Source: Climacteris rufus (taxonomy: Eukaryota; Chordata; Aves; Passeriformes; Climacteridae). From it: DNA of 64,000 bases. The stretch lies in the NCBI GenBank assembly GCA_013398175.1, contig VZRZ01008742.1, positions 71,448-135,447 on the forward strand, written 5' to 3'. This document shows, in pieces, positions 21,001 through 34,235 of this stretch. A program made the position numbers and the translations under genes. Position 1 is the stretch's first letter. Each line of letters opens with the position of its first letter. The notes beneath the pieces were generated by a model. That model saw only the letters and a program-made list of their open reading frames with translations, was not told the origin of the DNA and made no database searches.

Positions 21001-24000
21001 TTTTTTTTTCTCTTTTTGGGGAGGTTTTATTAAACTTAAAGGGATGACATGCATCTGTTGCACTTTAGACTGCATGCTGTGGTAGTTTTGTGGTTTATTT
21101 ATGCTACTATCCTTTTGTTTGTTATTATTAGTTTTAATTTTTTTTTATCAAACTAAAAAAATTCCCCATTGAGTTTTGTCAGGTTTGCATAGCAAATCCT
21201 CACATTCTTCCTGCACACCACAGTGCTGGCTTCTCTGTAAAGCCCTCCTCAGAGCTACAAGTAAGTAGATGGTCAGTTACATTTTGTCATGAACTCTATT
21301 TCATTATCTGGAGTGTCCATGAAGTTATTATTTTAAAAGCATGAATGCCAATAGATCTGTAAAAGACATTTACAAGCAGCTTCGGTGCTGATAGGAAAGA
21401 AAGATCTCACTTTGAAAGTGCTCTTGAGATCCATGCAGACAGTGGGATAATTCTGTAGTGGCATGCTAGTACAGCAATACGATCAGAGCACTAGAAGATA
21501 TTTGCTATTGCATCCAGGACTAGTTTTCCAGACTTTATTCCAGTATGTCTTTTCAAGATAAAACACAATTGAGAAGCACTTGGATATCTAATGAAAGTTA
21601 CTCAACTAAGCATTGAGAGATGTCCAAATCAAATTTCAAATTTTTTTTCAAAATAGTATTACAGAGAAAGTTTTTTCAGCTCTACTTGACTACTATGAAT
21701 TATTTGTGGTAACATGCAGCCTTATTTAGATATTTCATGTGGAAATTATTTACAATAAAAATGGAAGCATGCGAGGCTTGTTAGGATTCAGGCTTATTCT
21801 CAGACTTGAAGTGTAGACATTGCATGTTGAACCTTTTGCTAAAAATTATATCTTGTTTTTCTGAAATTTATCCTTCTAATACATAAACTCCCACAATTAC
21901 ATTGAGCTGCATAATAGCAATTAAAGACAAAAAGAAGGGGAATGAACACAGAGCTTTTCAAAATAAACTGGTTGGAGCCCCAGCTTGCCATACAGCAACT
22001 GTTCACACATGAAATTCAAAGGCAATTCTCTCCCTCTGAGATGGAAGTCAACTGAAAGGGAAACAAATATTTGTGTAAATCTCCAAGAGGTTGTTTATAT
22101 GGTCCCACCTTTTTTTTTTCCTCTTGACTTTGGGATGACCCAAAGCAAGATTTTTCTTGTTGGACATGTTTTGGGCAAGGAGCTGTTTCTCTCAGTGTTT
22201 TACAAGCTCTGGTGCCAGTGAGGTGGTACATACAGTCTCAGGAAGTACAGAAAGCCCTCTTTAAAGTGGAAATATTCAAAGCGTGCAGGAGTCTCTAAGC
22301 GTCTGTTCCAGGGACACATTAATGCATTTGAAAGGATATTAAAGCTTAGCACAGACGAAAAAAAAAGTCCTAGTGGCAAGATGTAAAACTGCTTAACAGA
22401 ATTACATCCAGAATTTTGTGTATTTGATCTGGAAAAAAAAAAATCATCTTACAGTTGCTCACATTAAAGCTGCATGTTGGTTTGGGAGCTTTTAGGATCT
22501 TGGACAGGTTTCATTTCTCTAGTTCACATAAGCTCTGTGTGTATTTGTGCAACTGCTGAACCTCAGAGCATGATTTCTGGTGACCCCATGCACTGTTTGA
22601 GGATTTGCCTAATGTGTGAATTTAAGACAATCATTATGTATAGTAAAAAATTATTATCCACCTTTTCCCAGTACTGGGTTGCTAATAGCGGTCATGGCTT
22701 GATTAAGAATCCTTCTCAGTTTAATGTTTCCAATTAACTTGCATGGTTTTCTGGCTGACTTGATGGCCCAGATAAAGTCTGCGCTCTTCTCAGAGAGATA
22801 CCAAGCTTCATTTCTGGACTAAGGGATAAGGAAAGCCTTGAGCCATGGTTCAGCTCTAACTACTGGTGGATTAGGAATGTCATTCAGACTTGAGTAACTC
22901 TAGACTCTTTATAGGAGTCAGATTAAGATACAGAAAAGTGGAGCACTGAGACAGAGTGAAGACATCTTGCAACAAATGCAGTAGCTTGAGACTTGCTGTG
23001 GGTCCCGCTGGTAGGTCTGGAAGGAGATGAAGGGCTGGTAAGCCTTGGAGGATGGAAAGCAGGTGCCATGAATTTTGGTGACAGAGGCAGGCAAATCTAG
23101 ACATGATATCAAAACCTGTCCTCTGAGTTAAGGTTGATTTTGGTGTAAAAATTAAAAAAAAAAAAGAAAAACAAAACCTTATAGAAAAAATAAAGAAAGC
23201 AAAAATTTATCTTTGACCTTGTGTTGCCTTGAGCCTCATGATTTTGAGATAACAGTGAAGTCAGTGACTAGGGGACAAATGTACTGTTGGTAGGAAACCT
23301 AAGGGGTTTTTTTTCTTAGGCCAAGGAAACACAGATAGTTTGAAATGGCAATCTCTTGTGCTACATGAAATAAATACTACAAATGGAAAGGAAAGAGCAA
23401 ACTGATTATCCTAATATTAAGAGCATCAAGTGGAATTTATAAATATCTTCGCATGTTCAGCACCCGGTCCTGCACAGGGCATGTTAATTCTTGTCACAGA
23501 ATTTGAAATTCATGTAATCAGAACAGAGCTTTTGAGAGGTTTCACACCTGCAAATGCATCAAGTGGAGCGGCTAAACTTTACAGAGTCATTCTCCGTGAT
23601 ATGACCTACATATCTCATTACAACACAGTGCTCCCTACAGGTGCTTCCTTCAAGAACATTTACATGGACAAAAACATGGTTATTCCCATATATAATGAAT
23701 ATTAAAATGTGTGCTACATATAGATGTAATATCTAACATGGGTTGTGATTTACATTTATTCTTAATTCAGGGTAATATTTAATATCAATATTTAAAGGAC
23801 ACTTCAGCAGTTCCACTCTTAAATATATATTTTTTAAGAATGAGTTAATGATGTCCTTTTTATATATATATGTAAGCACAATGCTTTTGTTAAATAGGAA
23901 AAAAATTCTGTAGATAGATAAAAACCAACCATAAAACCTTTTTAATTTTTTAGACTGTGAAAAACCTAAATCTACCTATCTACCTAAATGCTTTGGAGTG

Positions 24001-27000
24001 TTAACCATTTCTGGATGCTTAATGTTGACTGCTTTAATGATGATTGTTCAGTACCCATAAAAATGTTTTGGCACCAAGTAATATCTTGTTTGTTTGTGTG
24101 AATATAATCTGAAGGCTGCCACAACATCTAATAAAACTGCTTCCACTCAGAGAGGAATACAGGCAGGAATAAAAGGCTGTTAAAGCACATAGCATCCAAA
24201 AATAAATTTGCCACAGCCAGTAATGAACATACACCTCCTTTATTTGACTTCTGTTAAATTTGTAGTCCTGTTTATAAAAATGTAATTCAATGCCTCTCAC
24301 AAATATTTTAGTATGCAGGTACATTTCAAGATAAAATGTACTACAACTACTCTTACTGCTGATACATCTTCCTTAATAATAGTCCTAAAAGTAGCTCAAA
24401 AGACAGTAGAGCAGGGTAGACAGCAGAGCAAGTGTTGAGGTCTGTGTATATATGCGCACCAGGACTTTAACTGTTTCGTATCTTCAATGCTTCTAGAGAA
24501 GAAAACTCCTAATGCTATCTCCAAGGTCACTTTTAGGGCTAATCAGCAAAGTTTTAATGAAAAACCTTTGTTCTTCTAGTGACTCAGGTTCAAATCAATC
24601 CAACCTCGCCATATTAGCACTCTGCCAGTGATGTAAGACTCCATGCAAGTAACTCACCTCTGAAGTTAGGCAGCAAGGTATAAATGGCAATGAGGATATT
24701 TTTTTTCACAGCAAACAGTTCTACATATACATCTGCGTTTAAGTGCATCTGCATTTACATATGTGCACATATATCTATATATCAAACAAAATTATATGCT
24801 TCTTACATGTGTTAGTATTTAATATGTTTTCACAGTAAATGGAAGTAAAGGTGGCTATTAGTTATTTGGCAATTGAGATTAGTGCACTGTCCTTCTACAT
24901 TTGGAATATAGAAGGAATGGTAATAATTAGATAGGTGTGAGATTCAGGAATCTCCAGTATGTAGACTACTTAGTGTAGTATACAGAAATTGGATGCAATT
25001 GTTCACATACATGCATATCTAATTTTTTCCTTCTAGTGAGGCAAAGACACTGCAGTCCCAAAAAGAGAATTTTGTTTCCTAGTATGTTCAACTATTTTTA
25101 GCATTCTTCAGCACTGCACCAAAAGGGAGAATTATTTTATCTCTGTGGGGGCCTCTGAATTTCACGCAATGTGGGTTTCAGTGAACAGAGTTCAAAATGT
25201 ATTAGAAAAAACAGGTTAATTTTTACAGTGAGAGGTTGAAATGTTGAACTGCCCTACTGTGGCAGTGTGAAGCATCCCACAGATAACGGTGGGGGACCGA
25301 ACTCCTAAGAGCTACACAGAATACAATACTATTTACTGTTTTAATTGTGGGCAAGAACTCTTTCCTTTGTTGGAATCTGTAGTGCCCTTTAAAGTAAAAA
25401 TAGGGTAATACTTCAAAATCTGCTTAATGTATTTAATATCCTTAATTTGATATTTTTACTTTCAGATTTGTTTGTATTCAAAATAGCAGTAATTGGCAGC
25501 TGAAGCTGAATCATAGCATCTGGGTCGTAGTCTATTCATGACATCAGTATATTTTTGCTGCTTGTAAACATGCCCTCAGATCATCACAAAATGTCACAGA
25601 ATTTCAATAGCTAGAAAAGCAGAGAGAATTTATGCTGCCATTGCTCCAAACATTACATGCAGCATGTGCTAATGGTGGGGATTGAGTTAGAGACAAACTG
25701 GCCCAGAGGAAAGGCAAGAGTGGGACTTCTTATAACAATCTTTTTCCTCTTCCTCATTCAGTCTGAAATTTAGATTGGCAAAGAGGAAAAGAAAAATATC
25801 TTTACAGTTACAATTGGTATGTAGACTGAGAAGGAAAAAGAGGGTTTTAGTCTGAGAAAGGGGAAGACCTCATTCAGAAAATTGGAACGATCTCTCTCTG
25901 TTGTCTTCAGAGGATTTTATTGAATACTACAGGTTTACATGCTTCTTTCAACTGTTTAGTCACTTAGAGAAGGAATGACATTTAATCCTGTGAGGGTCAT
26001 AACCTAGGGACTGAAAGATACTATTTTTAGAGTGCAGACTAATAAACTTATTGTTTTGGGGCTGTGGGCAATTTTTCCCCCAATATCCTTTTTCAATTTA
26101 TGAAGAATATTTCTATTGTAAGCCTCAAGGCAAATATATACATATATTCAGACCTACACTAAGCAGACGAGATGGCTGGGCAATTTAAAGGGGAGCAAGG
26201 AAAGTCAACAACCCCATAGGTCACGGAGTCCAAACTCCTTGAGAGAAAGAGGCAAAGCACAACAGCAGTCTAACACTTTAGGCCAGAGCTAAGTCCTTGA
26301 GACTTCAAAACGCGCAATTACAGCCTGGTTTCTATGAGGCAAGAATCCAGTGACAAATACTACACTGCTTTGTATGTTGGCAAAATGCAGGACATATTTA
26401 TAACCAAATGAGACTCTTGATTCTGAAGTGTCTTGAAAAATTGAAAAATTCTTTCTTACTTGGTAAAATATTAGGGATTGTGGTTTTTTTTTTTTTTGAA
26501 ACTCCATTGCGGTGCATGGGTTAGCTAAGCTAAGCAGAGATTCCTAGTCAGTGTGTACTTCCACAGTACTTCATTGGTTCTGATTTTACAGTTGGATATA
26601 ATTTGGTGATAGCCATGAAGAGTCTCAAAAGGACTTCTGATAACCTACTAATTACCCTCAAATGTGAAAACTCAAAATACTAAAAAGTTAGTCTTTAGAA
26701 AACACTATCAAAATGTTTTCTAAAGGATATTACATAATGGAAAATGAGCAACATTCTTGTCTGAATAAGTGTAGCATTTAAGATCAAATATCTTGTAGCC
26801 AGATCTCAGCTGGGAAAGGGAAACCTATATTGGTAAACAGTATAAATTTGCATGTCTCTTGATTATGGTATAAATACTAGAGGGCATGGCCTAGAAGTTC
26901 AATTATCATACAGAAGCTTAACATTTTCCCTTGTGGTGCCTGTTTCTATCCTTGGAATAATGCAAGTTATTAGAAATAATAATAAAGACAGCAACAACGA

Positions 27001-27920
27001 TAACAACAATAATATCTATAATGCCATCTTATGCAGATATCTATTTTTAGGTCACTTTTAGAAACCTTTATAAAATATCATACTTTTATCTGCAGCTCTG
27101 GACACCTAAGAGAAAGAGACATAGTATTAATTGCCAGTAATTCCTCTAAAAATTATGACCTCCTTTAAAAGATATTTTGAAATAAAGATATGTAAAAATA
27201 TCCATGTAAAACCATTACCATTTTCTATTTCCATTTCTTACGTAGGATAGCTGCGTTATTCATGCTGAAGGGCATCAGTCCCTATGACCTGAGCTTTTGA
27301 TTGTACTCCCTCTCTAATTATTAGTGGAAAGGGTGCCTACACTAGGAAAGGTAGTTGATGATTAATTTTGTGTGTTATTTCCATCATTCAATGAAAATCT
27401 GGTTAAGTTCTCCATAAAACAGTATTTTTATAAATATTTGTTAAAAATAACATCTTTTTGGCTTGGAACTCACCATCATTTTCACAAAATGATCAGGAGC
27501 TGTTAATATATTGATGAACATGTGGTGACAAAATTAGCTATAAAATCCCTTTGAGATTTTCTGGGGAAAAAAGAGATCTCCAGATTCAAGTAAAACTTAC
27601 TGCTTTGCTAGCCCAGCATGAGGAACTTCTGATTCCCCACTTGTCTGCTGTGTTTAAATATTATAACTCAAATATGCTTACATAAAAGCTTATTGATTGG
27701 AAGAATCACTTGCTTTTTGTGCATTAGTTAATCAGGCTGCTGTTTTGAAATCTGTCCAGGAACCCACAGTGGAACTTTTCCTAATCCATCTGTTTAAGTC
27801 TCAAATGGTTTCACTGCTCCACTCACTTACCAGCACTGCTGGAATGTTAGTGCTTTATGATTAAAGGATATTGTTGTTCTTTTCATCCATCATCCTGGAG
27901 TTTGCTATTAAAAATACAAT
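18011..27920. other. AT-rich non-coding DNA with simple repeats, no gene seen
   Basis: No gene, RNA or mobile element that I can name. It holds a (TA)n tract (18384-18415) and T runs at 19263-19275 and 26484-26497. The longest open frames are about 70-105 codons (for example minus 19476-19790, plus 23430-23705 and minus 24034-24324). None has domain motifs or paired splice signals that would justify a call. Confidence 0.5.
18384..18415. repeat. (TA)n simple repeat
   Basis: Alternating T and A, interrupted around 18392-18400, with an uninterrupted TATATATATATATAT run near 18401-18415. Confidence 0.85.
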
Positions 27921-28205
<285 letters not shown>

Positions 28206-28768
28206 GGCTGTTTTCTTAAAAAGCTGCTTGGATTTTCTGTTCTTCTTTGTTTTGCCTTATTCAGATCAGTCATTTTCAGCAATGAAAGTAGACAAAAAAA
28301 TAGATCTCATCAGTGCTTCATGGAAAATGTGCACTGCCTTTCAAGATTTGAAAAATGAATGGGGGAAAGACAAAAGAAAATTAAGCTAAATGTGAGAGAG
28401 GGAAAGGTGGAATTGTAGTTGGAGACATCAAACTGTACAGAACTCTCTGTGACTCCAGAAACATGTATGAATTATTGCTTCCTACTCATAATAATATCTA
28501 AAAGCATTTTTTCAGCATGTGTTTGTGATTAAATTATATTATGGGGAAAAATCTGAGATTTAATTTATATTGAGGTATACTACTGTATGTGAAAAAGACC
28601 CCACTGTACTTCTGTAAAATAGCTAATCTCTATTTGGATGTAACTGCTGACCAGTGACATTTTAAATAAAATGAGGAACCTTCTTGTTTTTTTTTTCTCT
28701 CTCTCTGTCCAAAGGAAAAGGGACTTAAATTAAGAAAACAATAAAGATTTTATTTTTTTCCTTTATAG
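28206..28768. other. Non-coding DNA leading to a splice-acceptor-like site
   Basis: No gene recognised. A pyrimidine-rich tract followed by TTTATAG ends at 28768 and could act as a 3' splice site for the open frame that follows. A shorter CT-rich tract lies at about 28685-28710. Confidence 0.4.
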
Positions 28769-29039
28769 GTGGATAAGAGTCATGGATGTTAAAGGAGACA
28801 TTAATCAGGCTGTTGTGAAAGATCTGATACCAGCTTTGGTCAAAGGGGACGAGTGTCATCCTGAGAGTGCTCCTCTCTGGGACAGGAAACTGACAGAGCG
28901 AAGCCCTGAGAACATGCCGCGACACTTCATATTCAATCCACAGCCTTATAAAGAGATGAAAAATGAGCCTTGTCCAAAGCTCTTACCTCAGCACCCAGTG
29001 GCAAAAATAAAATGTGAGCTTGGGACCAGGTCTCTTTGA
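28769..29039 (+). CDS. Candidate terminal exon of unknown protein (weak)
   Basis: An open frame of 85 codons from ATG 28782 to the stop at 29037-29039 can be extended upstream to 28769, directly after a pyrimidine tract and TTTATAG, which resembles a 3' splice site. Its predicted peptide is hydrophilic, with mixed charges and many Pro residues, and has no signal peptide, membrane segment or known motif. Base composition is richer in G+C than the flanks (which are very AT-rich), which is the main reason to list it. There is no recognisable upstream exon in the window and no clear canonical poly(A) signal shortly downstream. It could equally be an old retrocopy or chance. I do not recognise the protein. 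Confidence 0.2.
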
Positions 29040-32000
29040 AGCTGATTTTTTCTGTTTTTTTTTAAACTCTCCAACAGGCCTCTGGTGGTTACAGGTATTG
29101 ATCGTCAGAAAGTAATCTGTTCAGGTTTGGGGGCATGCCAGACCGAATCCTGGAGTACATTCCTTCCTCTCCAAGGACGTGTTGAGCTTTTTATACTGTC
29201 CACACAGACTTGCTTTTCAGCTGTCTAGCTTCTTTGTCTTTACTGCTTTCCCTGTTTGTAAAGCATGTAATTAAACCTCCCTTATAAAAATAATATACAT
29301 TACTACTCTAGAATTTTCAGCCAGTGCTGAAGGTTTTTTAGTCCATTTTTTAAATCCTCATTTTTCTTCTGTAATCATTATTTGATTCCCTCTGGCTGCC
29401 TGCTACTTATTTGTAGTAGTACCATTCATCCATTGAGACTTTTCCATCTGTCACACAGTTTTGCTTTCTCTCCCCAGAAGCTTTCTTCTCCTACTGTGCC
29501 ATGCTTGATTTTTTGGGTTTAGTTGCATGTTTGTATGCTCTTTTTTAGTATATTAGAAAATGTTTCAGTATTCAGAACAAATACAACAAAAAGAGAAAAA
29601 AAACCAACATAACACAAGTGCAGCTGAAATCCAACACTGCACAGAGAGACAGGATGAGGAGACTGAGATTTTTGGTGAATTACGGAATCAACACATATAA
29701 TTAGGGCAGAACTAGTGACTAGACCTAGATTTTTCTGAATTGTTGTTGTTGCCTTCAAAATCTTTCCAGTTTCATGCTAGATAAATAGGTGATGTTGGGA
29801 AATGTTTCATCCCCTTTGCTGTACTGACTTCCTTTGGTATATTGATTATAAAGACTATCTGAGGAAAACCAAACATACTGAGGAACAATACTGTGATTAC
29901 TTAAAGAAAAGAATGCTTTAAAGTTTCTTACTAAAACAAGATCAGGGTCACATCTTACATTTAAAGTTAAATGAGCAAATTTTTTTGCAAAGCATAGATA
30001 TTAAAGAAATGCAGTACTTGCTAGAGTTTCCCAGGTGAAATGCAGGATGGGCTAAAGCCAGCAGCATAACCCTTCAGAATTATTTGGTTTGGTCTGTGTT
30101 TTCAACCCCTATTATAGTCTAAATGGGAAGTGTTTCAAGCAAACCTTAGTTTTTGTTGTGAACAAGAATAGGCGAATTTACAACTGCTCTACAGATCACT
30201 TGCAATTGAATTAAATCTCAAATCCTTAGTCCTGGAGAACAACTCACAAAGTTGCCTGTTCCCAATAATACATCTTGAATGTCTCTTTATTAATTTTCTC
30301 TTCTTTTCCTCTTATACTTGTCACTGTATCTTCTTATGTTCTTGTTTCAAAAGTTCCTGCATATTTATCATGATTATTATGACTAGTAAAAAGTTTGTAT
30401 TGTGTTCTGGAATTTTTTTCAGTAAAAATGCTTCCACTGTTTTTGAAATTGCTTTTCTGGCTATATAGGAATTGTTGACAGTCTCCAAGCAAATAGAGAA
30501 TCTGTGAGTGTATCCTGATTTGATCAGCAATCCCCAGAAAGTTTCCTTTGCTACCAGCTATTTCATTGCACTGTTCTGAGAACCAAGTGGGTGAAAAAAA
30601 ATCAGTCTTTAGTATATCCTTGTATAGCGAGATGTCAGAAAATGTTGGTATTTTACAAAAATTCTATTTATAAAGTGTCATCCTGTGAAATTAAGGGTAA
30701 TTCAGACCCAGTTCTTACTTTACATGAACTTTATGGTGCTTTGCAAAGGAAAATAAGTGGTTCCTTTTCTGGAATAATTTATGAAAATAAAATTTAAGAA
30801 AATGAGTGACAAGGGAAAAGGGTCTAGAATGTGAGAGAAACATACAGCTTCTCCAGTCCCTCCTGACCATTGAAAACTTTTCTGTGTTGCTTCTCAAGAA
30901 TAAATGAATAAAAAATAATCAGAGTGAAAGTGATTTTTTGCATGTATGTTTGGTCACAAATTTGATGGTCCCACTATAGGATCAATGTCTACCTATATCA
31001 TTCAAATTTGTCCTACCTGCTCTGAAAAACTGTCAGTGAATGAAATTTTACTGTTGCACAGGGAGTCTAGTCCAGTGCTTCATTACAATCACTTTTTCTA
31101 TCAGAAACTTAAGTCTATTACTTCTTTTTTTAACCCAAAATAGACTAAGCAAATATGTAATTACCTTCTACACTGTAGCTGTTGCTCAAATGCCTCCTTC
31201 CATCTTCTTTGGTTTAAGGTTAAACAGGCAATTTCAAATCTACACTAATATCTAAAAGTGACCCAAATGATGAAAGTGCTCTTCAGGGTGAAGTCTGGAC
31301 ACAAGAAGGATTGTAACTTCAAGAGTATGATCCAGCAGGCTTTTTTTCATGTGCAGGAGTTATTTTTAAGTTGCTATTTTTCAGTAGGATTGTGTACAAT
31401 CCTTTGCATACAGCACTACTTTGGAAATCTAATTCTATCTTTGTGACTAATACTTTTTGTCTTTTTCAATTAACTGGAGCGGATCTACCTATTAACTGAA
31501 TATTTTGTTTTAAAGTTACTGCCTGTTTTTCTCTTCCTTTCTGCTTCATGCCATAACTTTAAGTCTTCAGAGCCATAGACCAGAGTGCTTGTGTTAAATG
31601 AATATATTTGACAGGAGTTAAGTCTTTTGGGCATTGCAATAGGTTTTCCTCATCTTGGCATGTGAAGACTGAGAGTGTTCTTTGACACCAGCAGCAGAGG
31701 ATGTGAGCACAGCAACTTTCAGGGCATCAGAAGTGTCAGCATAAGGAAAAATCAGCAAAAGTAGACAGTGTTGAGGTAATTTTCCCACACTATGCCATGA
31801 ATTTAGCCAACTCCTGCTCCTGTGAATCCTGGGCTGACAGAGTTTCCTTCGTTGTTGCTAAATATCACATGAAGTGTTCTGTCAGCATCAACTGATTCAC
31901 TCCCCTTATGTAGTAAAATTAAAATATAATCCTTATGCCCATGTTTGAAAATTGAGCATAAGTTAAAGAAAAGAAAAAAAGAAAAAAGAGTAAACCTTTC

Positions 32001-32120
32001 CAACAGGCCAAAATTGCATTTTGGAGGTTCATTTTTCAGAACATCATGTAGTCAATGCTGTCGAGAAGAGCTGAAGGCAAAAGATATGTAGGGCACAAGT
32101 ACTAAAAATTGAAAGTCTTA

Positions 32121-32185
32121 CTCCCATTAAAATGCATGGGATTTCTGCCAGTTGCCATAGACATCAGTGGCAGCAACATCCTGAT
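32121..32185. repeat. Worn copy of an ancient amniote repeat (ATTGACTTCAATGGGA-type core)
   Basis: The stretch CTCCCATTAAAATGCATGGG, then TTCTGCCAGTTGCCATAGAC, then ATCAGTGGCAGCA and ATCCTGAT resembles a decayed form of a widespread old amniote repeat. That repeat is built around a CCATTGACTTCAATGGGAG core and ends in GATCAGG-like sequence. The match is from memory and imperfect. Confidence 0.4.
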
Positions 32186-34215
32186 ATTTTTTTCTGCGTT
32201 TACTTTCTGCTTTCCTCATCTTTATATTTGAATCCTCAGAAAACAAAGTAAAACACATATTGCTAGAATGGTTTCCATGGTGTATATCACCGATCTACTA
32301 ATGTTATTAGGGTTACAATTAATTTTTTGTGCCCCATATTTCATAGTGATGATTAGAACCTACAGTGAGGAAGAATCATAGGTACAGTTAGGTGAGAGAC
32401 ATCTGGTCTCATGAGTACTGATAAATGCAGTTATTGCTCCGAGTTTTGCTGCACCTGGCTGGGTTTTAGATAAGATACTTAAGGGCAAAAGTTAAAGGCT
32501 GGGCTTTCTGTGTGACACAAACATGAGACAAGAAAGTGAAAGCTCTGAATCACCAAAGAGAGCTTCCAATTTTAGGGTGACTTTGAAAAGGAATATTTGT
32601 GCTCCTGAAGAGTTTTGCATGTATGCAGTACTGACAAAGTATGATTGCACATTTGATTGCATAGTATAATTTCTTGTGTTTTCCTTGTTCTATTTTAAAG
32701 TTCTAGCTCTATAGTAAGCGGTATTTTGCATGTAACCTGGATCCAATATTATCATTCTAATGTGTGCCATGATCTCGAAGTGAAGGGAAACACTGCAAAA
32801 AAGGGCTGAAAAGTTGGTATTTGAAGGAATTTGCTCTCCCTTTCAATGTCCCATAAATGTCTCCGAGTCAGAATTACTGCTTCTTCTTTACCTGCTTCAT
32901 TGGCTGTGATGCTTAGAGAGATTGTCCTCCACTCTCCAGTCCACTGTCCCACCACCTGTGGGACAGATTGATGCCCAGAAGTTTCCTTTCTGTCAGGGTT
33001 TGTCACTGCTTCTTGCCAAGAGCAAAATGCAGAGATGAGGCTTGGGAATCCAGATATTGGCAATAACCTGGCTGCCTTCCTTGGGAACTTCTGAGTGGCT
33101 ATTTCTATAAATATATCTCCATTTCTATAGGACTCTACTCAGGAAAAGTATTGACTGAAAAGTGTCAAGGAACACAAAGTCCTTGACTGTACTCAGAGCA
33201 GTACAACTCCAGAGTTGGGAATGACTTTATCCAGTATGGAAAGAAGCCTCTTAGTGTATTTTTCTCAGGTGTCTGACCGTTGCCTAGATATCAATCTTTG
33301 ACACTTGAATTTATCAAAATAAAGAATGTCCTCTTATAACAAAAGAGGGATCATGAGTTTCCCCTTTCATTCCTCTTTACATCAGTGATGTTCTGCAACG
33401 CTCATATAAATGGATTCCTTTAAACTCAAAATGTTATATAGCTTCTTTCCCTTTAGATGTTAATATTTTTATGTCAAAAAGAAAAAAAAAGGCTTTAAAA
33501 ATATCTTCTTGTCCTTTTGACCTCTAACAAAAATGTCATGATTTTTCTCAGCATTTTAGTTAAAAACATGAAGTCAAATGGATTTATTGTGTGAATTGAT
33601 TAAGAAAAAAAAGAAACCTAGACAACATATTCCTGGAAAACCTAATTTCCTAAAAGTACAATATTTTTCTCTACCTCATAAATATTATACAAGATCAGCC
33701 CTTGAAATTAAATAAAATGTAATTACTATTGATGCTTTATACAATGTTCAGCATCTTTAAATGATAATCCAGGCTCAAATCTTTATATAAACTAAAGTAG
33801 TCTGAGTAATTTCACCTTTATTAATGTGCCTTTTGTTTGTGTAACAACCTATGCTGATTTTTTTAAAGCAAGTTAAATACACAGAGTAAAACAAGCTGCA
33901 AGCACACAAGTTTAAGGATGTTTAACACAGCCCTTATGGTGCTTCCCAGTTTTTTTTCTGTATGGAAAGGTCACTAGAGAAGACAGGATGGATCATATGG
34001 GAATGACATAGGTTACTGTAAAATGTGTGGAAAACCACAAACCATGCCGTGGTCCTTTTTCATGGTAAATTGTTAGTACCACATGTGGCAAAATAAAAGG
34101 ATACATTAAGCCTCTCTTCTTGCAGTGAAATCAGTTTTGAGGCAGCATTTTCAGTTTAGGGCAAGAAATGACTCAACCACGTCCCCCTCCAACCTCCACT
34201 CTGTCCCTCTTTCCC

Positions 34216-34235
34216 TTTTTTTTTTTTTTTTTTTT
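34216..34235. repeat. T20 homopolymer
   Basis: Twenty consecutive T on the plus strand, creating a Lys run in an antisense open frame. No element that could own it as a poly(A) tail is recognised next to it. Confidence 0.95.

Noticed and set aside
24585..24605. GGTTCAAATC resembling a tRNA/SINE B box
   Set aside because: No A box at the right distance and no cloverleaf arms. Treated as chance.
25585..25720. CACAGAATTTC and later CCCAGAGGAAAGGCAAGAG as a possible CR1 or MIR/L2 end
   Set aside because: Only short word matches, and the order of blocks of those families is not present.
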